Shown: positions 1 to 9,000 of the stretch, piece after piece
How positions within the stretch are numbered: position 1 is the first letter of the stretch
Layout: every line of letters begins with the position of its first letter
Source: Didymodactylos carnosus
Taxonomy: Eukaryota > Rotifera > Eurotatoria > Philodinida > Philodinidae
DNA: 24,283 bases
Direction: 5' to 3'
NCBI GenBank assembly: GCA_905250885.1
Contig: CAJNOQ010002450.1
Location: forward strand, 1-24,283
Notes under the pieces: generated by a model
Told to the model about the DNA's origin: nothing
Seen by the model: the letters and a program-made list of their open reading frames with translations, nothing else
Databases searched by the model: none
Program-made: the position numbers and the translations under genes

Positions 1-2
1 AA

Positions 3-428
3 GAAGAAATCCAGAGATCACTGCCTAACAGATGGATTTCTACGAATTTTGATTGTGATAAGGATGAAGGAAATCCGCAGGAATTAACGAAATCGTTAAC
101 TCGGCAGCTGGTGCGATTGAAAACACCAGAGAGAACAGTTGTTGTTGCTAATCTTGACGCACCTTCTTCTCCATCAACAAATTCTTCGGGTCAGGAGAAC
201 CAGGCAGCTAAATCTCCTGTTTTTCCAACAAATAACGATAGAAATCGACCGACTTTTTCTCAAAATCGACAAACAAATTTTTATGGACGAAATAATAGTA
301 ATGGCGGAGGTCAGAATAGTAACAATAACAGTTTTCGCCTGCCTTTTCCTTCTGATAACTCTGTCAATTTTAATCGTTCAAATCCATCAGCGGCAAATGG
401 TAATAGAGAACCGCCAGGACCATCATAG
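3..428 (+). CDS. Partial unidentified Asn/Ser-rich protein, C-terminal 141 residues
   Basis: The frame is open from the left window edge (first full codon at base 3) to a TAG at 426-428, so this is the 3' part of a gene whose start lies outside the window. The first ~60 residues are ordinary mixed sequence (FDCDKDEGNPQEL, SLTRQLVRLKTPERTVVV). From about residue 60 it becomes strongly Asn/Ser/Gln/Arg-rich and low in hydrophobics (NNDRNRP, RNNSNGGGQNSNNNS), ending in REPPGPS. Such a disordered basic/Asn tail is common in retrotransposon Gag proteins and in RNA-binding proteins, but I see no CCHC knuckle or other diagnostic motif. I do not recognise the family. The stop abuts the left edge of the repeat unit that follows, so the last codons could be contributed by an insertion. 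The alternative is a decayed Gag fragment. Confidence 0.45.
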   Translation, partial: EEIQRSLPNRWISTNFDCDKDEGNPQELTKSLTRQLVRLKTPERTVVVANLDAPSSPSTNSSGQENQAAKSPVFPTNNDRNRPTFSQNRQTNFYGRNNSNGGGQNSNNNSFRLPFPSDNSVNFNRSNPSAANGNREPPGPS

Positions 429-1575
429 GCGTAACTACGGGGGAGGCCAGTGGGCCATGGCCCAACACGATCTGAGCATTGGCCCAAAACCAAATTGTTT
501 TTGAGTGTTCTGCCCAAAGCTTTTCCCTCACCTACCAGTCCTGAATAAAGTTTGTGACATGAAAGCGAAATAATGTGCTGCCCATCCAAAGATATAGCAT
601 GAGTTTTGTTTCACATCTTTTTGACATTGTTGGATAGAGAAAAAATAATAAAATTTGGCGCGTATTTTGCCGTTTCCTCCATTAAAAATCAACTTTTCGA
701 CACAAGGAAAGGCTATTTGGGGGATCAGTGTTAACCAAAGTTGAAAACTGTGTTTCGAGTAGTTTCGGGAATTTTAGATTTTTAGTGAAAATACCGCGTT
801 TTATTTTTAAGTTTTGAGAAAATCGAGAAAAATCGAAACAATACGGACTACTTCAAAGATCCCGAAACACATATTTTCCAACTCAGTTTGCAATGCTGAT
901 TCTGAAGCTGGCCTTTTTTGTGTCGAAAAGTTGATTTCTAATAGAGAAAACGGCAAAATACGAGCCCAATTCATTATTTTTCCAGTGATTTCGAAAAAAT
1001 AGAATTTCTCGGCAACAAAACAAAATTTTCCAAAAAAGACAATACTTACAAACAGTACCGATAACTGTTGCCCAATAATATGTGGGACAGTGTACTACTA
1101 TAATACGCTGAATAGCTCGTTCCAGAATAATCTTGGTTTGGTAAACGACTATATAGCTGAGTGACCGTAAAATTGACTGGCAGCCCCTTTACCATTCTGC
1201 TCGTACTCCGCAGATTCTGAGTCCATTTTAGCTTCTAAAGTTACCAGAATTAGCTTTCCAGACTCAGTTTTTGGTGGAAAATAAGAAAAAAGGTTTTGAA
1301 ATTTCGAAACACTACCAAACATGAAAATTTCACTGTTTTTTCCTGCAATTCAAAAAGTCAATATTTTTCAATTTTTTCTTGCAAAAATGGCGTTGAAAAA
1401 TCTCAAATTTCCACGAGAACTAGTAACACCGAAAATGACGGTATCAGAACTGGCAACAGTTGGAAATATTTCCTGCCCAAGCAGGCAACGTTCGGCCCAC
1501 CAAGGCCCACCAATTCTTTTCGACTCTACGGAACACGACCCAGCAGTCCAAAAATCCTGGTTACGCCATTGCTTC
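427..1575. mobile_element. Candidate non-autonomous DNA element with GGCGTAAC ends
   Basis: The left edge reads GGCGTAACTACGGGGG and the right edge reads CCTGGTTACGCC, so the two ends are inverted copies of GGCGTAAC followed by G-rich sequence. Both edges also contain GGCCCA tracts (near 450-490 and 1490-1515). Ends of the form GTGGCGTARCCAGGATT are familiar from hAT-like and related cut-and-paste elements. I could not find a convincing target-site duplication, similarity between the two ends fades after the first bases, and the interior has no long coding frame. The short reading frames at 814-1002 and 1296-1589 look like chance frames. It is either an old miniature element or two unrelated repeat ends. 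Confidence 0.3.
640..985. repeat. Imperfect inverted repeat, arms ~130 bp
   Basis: The segment at 661-706 (starting CGTATTTTGCCGTTT and ending CTTTTCGACACAA) is the reverse complement, with scattered mismatches, of 918-962 (TTGTGTCGAAAAGTTGATTT through GGCAAAATACG). Weaker pairing continues inward to about 775 and 845 and outward a little beyond 640 and 980, leaving a central spacer of some 70 bp. It could form a long hairpin. It lies inside the GGCGTAAC-ended unit and may be that element's core, or an independent foldback element. Confidence 0.6.
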
Positions 1576-1696
1576 TGAGAACTGTATGAGTAGTATCCTA
1601 TGACTTTTGGTAATCTTGAAGTCAGATGAATTAACTATAGATAATCGACCATCTTGACTCATCTGGCAAATGTTTATTTTCGAAAAAAATTAAAAA

Positions 1697-2455
1697 AGAA
1701 AGAAAATTAGATATACGAAAAATATCGATTTTCAGCTAATTTCATCAGAAATCGAAAAGCTCATGTTATACTCAAAATTGATTCAGATTATTACAGATCA
1801 TCTTCAGTTTCACATGTTGAACTTGATTACCAAAAAGGCATCAGATACTGGTTTATAGAATCCTAAGAAAATTCGCCCCCACCGCGGAACGAAGGTAGAT
1901 GCAGACTGCGGTCCATATTTTAAAATGGATATTAGTGAGAAAAATGAGGCTATCTAGGTTGTTTTGAAATTTGATTCCTTGGTGCTTATTTACTAAACCA
2001 TTTTAAGAGCTTTCTTTTGAGATAGGTCTCAGAATCCGCAGGAGATTTCGCTGTATTCCTGGTCTATAACTGATCGAGCAACTCTAAAATATTTCGATAA
2101 TTGCTGGACAAAACGCACTTTGCCTATGAACTACCATGTACTCAAGACGCATTGATCTTTCTTTCAATATACACCGAAATCCAATCGCGATAAAATCTCA
2201 TTGACAAGAGCACAATCGATTTCATTTTTTATCGAGAGAAATGACTATTGGTATTTTATTAATATAAATTTGACTGTTAGTTACCCTCTTCGAAGAAAAA
2301 TTACTTGTAATTTTAAGAGAAATAGCGAAGGTCGACTAATACTAACGTCGACTGCTTCTCATTCGGATAGAATAAGAATCAAATTATGAGCAATATTTGA
2401 ACTATATACAGCTGTGTCGACCTATTCAATTGAATTACTGCGTATTGCCCGGAGA
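1697..2455 (+). pseudogene. Decayed coding remnant, family not recognised
   Basis: One reading frame (phase of base 1697) runs for about 250 codons with only six stops: TAG at 1856, a stop near 1955, a stop near 1994, and TGA at 2018, 2153 and 2387. The longest clean blocks are roughly 1697-1855, 1859-1954, 2021-2152 and 2156-2386. Their composition is protein-like, with blocks such as KVDADCGPYFKMD, FDNCWTKRTLPMNYHVL, SISFFIERNDYWYF and LRRKITCNFKRNSEG. The stop-dense piece 1955-2018 could be an intron, since a GTGAG lies near 1937 and AG acceptors lie at 2024-2032, but the frame does not close cleanly. I cannot assign a family. The reading is a degraded gene or transposon ORF, or less likely a living gene with introns I failed to place. 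Confidence 0.35.
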
Positions 2456-3077
2456 TGATGATAGAATAGTTCAAAATGATTCTGTGAGTGAACTCTAACA
2501 ATTACTTTTTATCTAAAAGAAAAATCTCGGGGGTCAAACAGCGAAATGGAATAAAATCCATGGTAAATACTACGAATATCGGCGTTATTTTGAGTACTGA
2601 CGATATTTAGATGATGGAAATGGGCAAATATGAGATAAAAACTCACTCATTTTTATCCCGTTTTTTTATTTCAATCCTGAATTGTATATAATGTATTTTT
2701 AACTTTAATACTATATTTGGATAGGGCAAAAAACCGGAATCAGTAACTAATAACAATACGTATCGTATCATTTTCTACTAATTTTCTTGATATAGTATAA
2801 ATAAAAACCAGAAAACATTTGGAAATCTAAGTCCCGTTAGTATACATAGACTGTACATTCTCATGTATAAAAGACATATTTTCCATACTTGGAACACTAG
2901 CAGAGTATAAGCAAAATTAAAACAAGATCTCAAACACCATCGTTGATAGAAAAATTTTTCTATGACTTCCAAAAGCATTTTCAAGTATTGTAGACCATAT
3001 AATTAACATCAGCATGATCGATTATATATATCACGACATAATCTGTATAGAAGTTTGAAGGTACTATCTGTGTGGAA

Positions 3078-3640
3078 ATTTTGACCCCCTCCACGATGTG
3101 AACACACGTGAAAATTTTTGACAATATTTCGTGAAACATTGCTTTGCACGCGTGATTACTAGTGCACATACACAAGATACATATCAACGAAGCATGAATA
3201 CTAGTTAATTTGTCGCTTTTTTCGTGAATTTGACCGTGAACATGCATTAAAAACTCGTTCACGGCAGTTTCACGTGTGAACAAGCGGGAATATTCCGCGC
3301 GGGAACTAGCATGTAAAGGTATCTTGGTACAAGAACACGCGAGAATAAAAACATATCTTTCGTCAATGCCAATTAATTTGTCGTTTTCTTCACGCGTGTT
3401 CTCATGGGATCACCAATTTAAAAAAAACATACTAGGGAAAATCAGTGAGAAAACGCCCTACTATCCGTGGACACTAGTTAATTTGTCGTTTTGTTCATAC
3501 GTATGCTCTAGTGGAACATTAACGAGTGGTCACGCGTGTAAAAGTGTTTCGATACGAGAACATGCGTGAAGAAAACGACGAATTAACTGGTGTTGACGAA
3601 AGATATTTTTTAATTCTCGCATGTTCTTGTCGATCATGTT
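3078..3640. repeat. Cluster of short direct and inverted repeats between element arms
   Basis: A core of AGTTAATTTGTCG occurs at 3203-3215, 3371-3383 (as AATTAATTTGTCG) and 3476-3488, and on the other strand at 3577-3589. Each core is followed by a TTC-ACGCGTG-like block (TTCACGCGTGTTC near 3389-3401). Other CACGCGTG, CACACGTG, CACGTGTG and GCACGCGTG variants are scattered from 3110 to 3540. A longer ~75 bp unit at about 3332-3410 reappears inverted at about 3560-3635. This is internal sub-repeat structure of the foldback element. Every occurrence I found lies between its arms. Confidence 0.65.
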
Positions 3641-3798
3641 GATGTTGGTTATTTGGTCCACAATACTTGAAAATGCTTTTGGAAGTCATAGAAAGATTTC
3701 CTATCACCGATGGTGTTTGAGATCTTGTTTTAATTTTGCTTATACTCTGCTAGTGTTTCAAGCATGAAAAATATGTCTTCTATACATGAGAATGATTC

Positions 3799-4425
3799 CA
3801 GGAATGGGCGGGTCGAGTCAATATTTGGACTATATTTGGGCTTATAATTTATAAGATTAAACTATCACTTCTTAATAACTTTTATCCTAACGGAATATAT
3901 TGCATTGGAACAATTTTTTCAACAGCTTTTCTGCCTATGTATTCATATGTTACAAAAAATAAATTCATTCATTCATTCATATGGTCGTGAACGATAAACT
4001 GTGTATATTACTGAATATATGTTTTATCTCGTTCTTTTTTGTTTCGGTTCATGAAGTGTCTACATGTATATAAAAAGTGAAGTTATTCTCTAGGAAACGT
4101 TGTTGCTTTTATCGACTAATAGCTACATTATCTTAGGCTAAAACAATGTATTTGTTATATAAACACATGTTTTGCTGTTGAAAATCCGCAACTATAAGGT
4201 TCATGATACCTTGGATATGGAAATATCCGAGCGTCTGGATCAAAAACTAGGAACTGGATAATGCGTCATGAAACTTGTTGTTAATACTTTTTATCAAAAT
4301 AAACAGAAAACGAAATAATCGAAAAAATAATTTGACTCGACTTGGAAACACCGGTGACTCGACTCGAAAGTATTTCAAAATGACTCGGACTCGACTCGAA
4401 AAATGGCTTGACTCGCCCATCCCTG
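3799..4425. mobile_element. Nested hAT-like non-autonomous element, 627 bp
   Basis: The left end CAGGAATGGGCGGGTCGAGT matches the inverted right end CAGGGATGGGCGAGTCAAG, typical of hAT ends that begin CAGGGRTGGGC. The flanks carry TGAGAATG at 3787-3794 and TGAGGATG at 4426-4433, an 8 bp target duplication with one difference. The intact left arm of the surrounding element shows the unfilled site as a single TGAGAATG followed by TACAGTC. Four bases (ATTC) sit between the left duplication and the left end, probably a later small change. The interior contains an ATTC microsatellite near 3962-3981 and ACTCG/CGAGT repeats near both ends, and no transposase frame. Confidence 0.72.
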
Positions 4426-4496
4426 TGAGGATGTACAGTCTATGTATACCAACGGGACTTAGATTTCCAAATGATCTCTGGTTTTTATTTATACTA

Positions 4497-5986
4497 CACT
4501 TGATAGTCCTTTACACCATATTTTCTTAATAACTTGTATGTCAAACTACTCTTACACATTGCGACCTCTTTAGAAGCAGCAGATGAATGGAGATAAAGTA
4601 TATCAAATGGTAAATTTGGTTTTGCCCTCCTCTTTGGTTTTTGAATAAAGTGCATAGATCCAAGATAAATCGTTCAACTTCATTTAATCATTTAGATCTA
4701 AGTTGAATTTCCTTAATTTTTTATACTAACTACATTTCAATCGCATAAATTGCTCGTTAATTAATTTATTCTTTTGTTTATATTTCTTCTTCCTCCTCTT
4801 TCTGTTATTTCTGTTGTAGACATAGCAGTAGCGTTTTGTGTTATAATATTTTATTCTACAGCCTTCACTACATCACGTCAGTTCGTTATCAAAGATTAGT
4901 CGTCATTCCATTTTTTTATTGCATCAAAAGAAGACTAACTCCAGTTTTATTATCGTCAGTTTGAACGCATAATAAACGTTCAAATTTTCATACTAGTTAT
5001 TTTACGTTTTGCTTTATTTGAGTAACTGCTTTTATTATTATTATTAAACCAAGCATAGAAATTAATAGAGTGGCTTTATACAAAGAACAAACGTTTATTG
5101 GTAAGAAATTGAGTAATTTTTATCTGTAGTCAACTTGTCATTTAAAACAATTACTTCACACTTTGAACGACATTACGCTCTTTATTCGCTAAATTTTAGA
5201 CCCGAGCCTGAAATTCTGTAATCCGGTAAAAAATTGTGTAATAACTTACGCATCACATGTATACTAACAAATACCTTATCGTAGTCGTCTTTATCAATTC
5301 TTTTAACTACTATTTAAGAGACGATTTATAGTGAAAAAGAGATGTAAAGGCGTCTTTGGTTCTATTTTTTGCATTATTACTGCGGCTGATTCACCTATAT
5401 TTAAGCAGAATGTCATCGGATTCTTTAGAGATTGGTGTGGTTGTTGTACGAAGATTAGTCCTACAGGTCATCTATTCTATACAGATCATCTATCTATTCT
5501 ACAGATCATCTTTTCTATTACTTTGAGAAAAGGCCACAGTCACTTTTTGCTTTCTTTAAGATACTCGTGTGCATGCATATTACTGAATGGATAGATGCGA
5601 CGAGCAGTTTAAGATTTCTTTGTAATGAATGATTGAATTTTATTGTCCAAGACCATTGCACTTTAAATTACTTTCTACAGTAACTTGTAAAAAGTTTCTG
5701 TCTGAACTAGAAATAGACTATCATCTATTCCATTAGGACAACTATTTGGGGTTTCATTATTGAAACTCACCTAAAAATAGCCATATATCCTACAATCTAC
5801 TACAACAAAAAGGACAAATTTCTGCTTGTTGAACGATTTCTTTTCTTTATTCCTGCTGCGGTCAATCAATGATTAATTGAACCTTTTGCTTAATTTTTTA
5901 TTTAGATCCGATGATATTAAGTTTATGGTCCCTCTTTGGAAACCACCGAAATGAAATGCAAATTGCTGTTTGAATTATTGTCAAGA
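4497..5986. other. Intergenic spacer upstream of the Fuseless homologue
   Basis: There is no convincing coding region on either strand. The longest frame, 5331-5594, lacks any recognisable motif and covers a tandem repeat. The interval is AT-rich with pyrimidine tracts (for example near 4780-4810) and presumably holds the promoter of the downstream gene, but I cannot point to a specific core element. Confidence 0.5.
5463..5519 (+). repeat. Three-copy tandem repeat, ~19 bp unit
   Basis: Three adjacent imperfect copies of ACAGATCATCTATCTATTCT lie at 5463-5480, 5481-5500 and 5501-5519. The first carries G for A in the sixth position region and the last is slightly diverged. It is too short to be a minisatellite of note and no gene is associated with it. 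Confidence 0.7.
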
Positions 5987-5987
5987 A

Positions 5988-6043
5988 GTAAGTCATTTTT
6001 CTTATATCTTTCAATATATAAATTTTTATCATCTAACTTCTAG
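5988..6043 (+). other. Probable 5' UTR intron or splice acceptor before the Fuseless start
   Basis: A GTAAGT donor at 5988 and a CTTCTAG acceptor ending at 6043 define a 56 bp intron of the size used elsewhere in the window. The acceptor lies 54 bases before the chosen ATG at 6098. Alternatively the acceptor alone could be used for spliced-leader trans-splicing, a process known in several invertebrate groups including rotifers. The upstream exon contains an ATG at 5925 opening a 9-codon frame, and another at 5951 whose spliced frame would run past the main start. Confidence 0.45.
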
Positions 6044-6097
6044 GCTCTTTTGATTGCACAATCAAAATAAGCTATTGGTACAATTATTATTGGCTCT

Positions 6098-9000
6098 ATG
6101 GAACCGATCATAAACATTTCGAATTCAGCTAATTATCCATCACAGTCCTTCACGTCCTCAACGCCCAATGGAAAGGATGATGAAGATGAAGACGAACATC
6201 TCAGGCAACAACAACATGAACATTTCTCTAAAATTAATATTCTTACACCATCAACCGATAAATTCGTCTCATCTTTATCAATCGATTATTGTAACAACGA
6301 GCAACAACGGTTTGACGTTGAGGACAAACATCAACATCCTACCCCAAGTAATATCGATAATATTTATTCGAGTAATGATCAAATTAATTTTTATCATATT
6401 AATGAAGGAAGTCATTTAATATCAATTGAATCATTAAACCAACAACAACCACGAGAAAATGGTGATGATTCAGACGATACACAGTCAACTGACGATTTGT
6501 ATACACCATTAACAACATCACCAACAAATAAAGAAGTATTGTTAATTCAACAATTGCCCCAGTTACAGTCGTATATAAATATGAGTAATTCCAGTAGTGA
6601 AACATCCCTAATAAGACCATTACTTGGACAAGATCAGCAGCATACATTATATTGTGCACCGTCATCCATTGGATCAATTAACACCGGAGAAATTGATGAT
6701 ATTAATAACAAAAATAACAAAGACGATACTACAACAAATAGTACAAACTCCTTAACCACAACTTTTCGATCATTCATTGGTTTATATATAACTGATATGT
6801 TAATAGCTGCATTTATCATAACACCATTGGTTAATATACACTGGCGTGGTGCTTGGGATTTAATTGATATTCATTTATTACCAAACAATCCCATCATGAG
6901 TAGTTTAGCATCAGTTTTATTCGGCTGCGTTGTATTATACATATTTTATTTACTCCAAGATCAATTACAAAGATTGTATGAATTATATCATCATACTACG
7001 AGTGCACAAATGATGGCTAGATTGTACACGCTAATAATTGCATTTGCTTATATCAATCAGTGGCGAGGATTATGGAGTCTACTAGACATGACAACAGGTG
7101 TATGGTATTATCTAGTGATAGAAACAATAGTTAGCATCATATTCTTGTTATTGATGAAATCGATTTATAATTTGAATTCGGCGCCATTTCTAATTGCTGT
7201 TGATACGGAAAGTTATTTTCTTATTGGAAGTCGATACACGTACTTTGTAAGTGAATTTAAACACATTTTCTTCATTGTACATTCTTTAAAATCTTCCTAA
7301 TGTTAGCATACGTTTAGCTTATCTGTTCGTACCCTTTTTTGCCAGTAAACTACACGTAAGGAATAATTGTTCCTTTTAAAAAGCGTTTAAATTTATTTAT
7401 GCTAAAATGATGGCTTTTCATAGATTATATCGAAGAAGAAAAATACCCTTGCATTTGCCATCTGGACAGTATGGTTTAGTGATTATATTATTCGTCATAT
7501 ACTTCAAAGATATTATATTTGAATTCCTGTATCGTCAAACAAAGTTCCTTATGCCTTAGAACTATGGATTATCTGTCCGATAATATGCATACTACGCTAT
7601 GACACACAATTTAGTTCCTCTTTTAGTCTTCACCGCTTTCCGGAAAGCTAGTACACTGTTAGAGAGCGTTCGGAAGGCTCAAGCCATTCGGTGAAAGGGC
7701 CTCTGCGTATATTAATGTTTTTCTACTCTATTTAGACACGAAAAATTTGTCAATACACGTTCGATTTTATTTTGGTTGAATTTGTTGAAGCTCCATTATT
7801 AATCATCGGTAATAAATCGTTGTTTTAACATTGTTTCATTGGCAATTTTTTGAAAGTTTTTGTCTCTTTATTTAGCATGGCGTGGACTCTACAATCTGTC
7901 TGATCAATTCATATTCCCTGAATCGATTATTATATCTATGGCAGTGTCATTTTTGAGTGGTTATGCGTTATTTTTTATTTTGGCATTTATTCAAATACCA
8001 GTTGTTAAATGTTTATTAAAATATGAAAAGAAATGTTTACATTCATTAATATCAAATGTATTTCATTTATTAGCATTTGTTAGTGTTGTACAAATTTGGC
8101 GAAGTTTATGGATGGTTTGTGAACAATATTTAAATATTCCTGGTTATCATCATTTAACACTGTGGATATGTTTTGTCGGGGCATATCTTGTATTAACATT
8201 TGGTTTAAGCAGTTCATCTTTAAACGGACCGGGTGGAGCAAAAGATAATTATATTGATAATGGCCCCATACTGTTATTTAAATTTGATTATTTTACTACA
8301 CTGTTAAGAGTAAGTTGTTTTGTCGCTGTACGCAATAGATGTCGACTGGAGATTACATAGAATTAAACAATTAGAAATTTATACAGAGAATAGAACTTTA
8401 CTTAGGGTAGTCAAAAAGTTCTGTCACTTCTAAAAAGCATCTGGTCGATTAAGATCAAGCATCTCCTACACACTCTCATATCATTGTTTGAAAGTCCAGA
8501 CGCTGGCACACAGGGATCTGTCATCAGAAGAGCTCTGAGTCTTTTCCTTTCAGAAAACAGTGAGCATCTAAGGTTCAGTAAAACGGCTATAGCTCAAAAA
8601 GTAAAAGATATTTGCCCAAGCGGATTTAACAACTGGACCCAGCACACTTTCGTGGTCTTTGTTCAGATGCGTTGTATTAAAATATTTCATTAAAGAAGTT
8701 CGATTTTGCTTTGCGAACCTCTGCCTATTATATCTTGACGCTCACTTTTTCTCTGAAAGGAAAAGACATATTCTGATGACAGATTCTTGTCTGCCAGCAT
8801 TTGGGGTTTTTGTACGATGATATGAGAGTGTGTAGAAGATTCTTGATCTGAACCAACCGAATGCTTTTTAGAAGTGACAGAACTTTTTGACTGTCTTAAG
8901 TAGATTTAAAGGAAATTTCCTTTCGCTTTATTGTTTTCAGAGTAACTCAATAGATCCAGATTATACGAATAACTCTGGTCTGATTGAATGGATTATGAAA

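Larger units (their letters stand above)
2793..4496. mobile_element. Long-arm inverted-repeat (foldback-type) element, interrupted
   Basis: Bases 2793-3022 are the imperfect reverse complement of 3632-3794 plus 4426-4496. The outermost shared sequence is TAGTATAAATAAAAACCAGA and the innermost shared sequence is near CATGATCGA. Each arm is about 230 bp once the foreign insert in the right arm is removed. The ~600 bp between the arms carries the CACGCGTG/TTAATTTGTCG repeat cluster. No transposase-like reading frame is visible, so it would be non-autonomous. Reading frames at 2778-2984 (minus) and 3519-3707 (minus) are translations of the arms and not genes. I could not identify an unambiguous target duplication at the outer edges. 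Confidence 0.7.

Noticed and set aside
2778..3707. Reading frames in both arms of the 2793-4496 element (for example 2778-2984 minus and 3519-3707 minus)
   Set aside because: They are translations of inverted-repeat arms and sub-repeats with no transposase motifs.
6399..6819. Minus-strand reading frames opposite the Fuseless first exon
   Set aside because: They are antisense shadows of an Asn/Gln/Thr-rich coding exon. Hydrophobic composition comes from reading AAC/CAA codons backwards.
7635..7648. 14 bp perfect palindrome GCTTTCCGGAAAGC in Fuseless intron 1
   Set aside because: It is short, isolated and without partner motifs. The 489 bp intron shows no matching terminal repeats, so there is no basis for calling an element.
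8484..8693. 69-codon plus-strand reading frame
   Set aside because: It lies entirely inside the 500 bp inverted-repeat element, covering one arm and the spacer, and has no domain.
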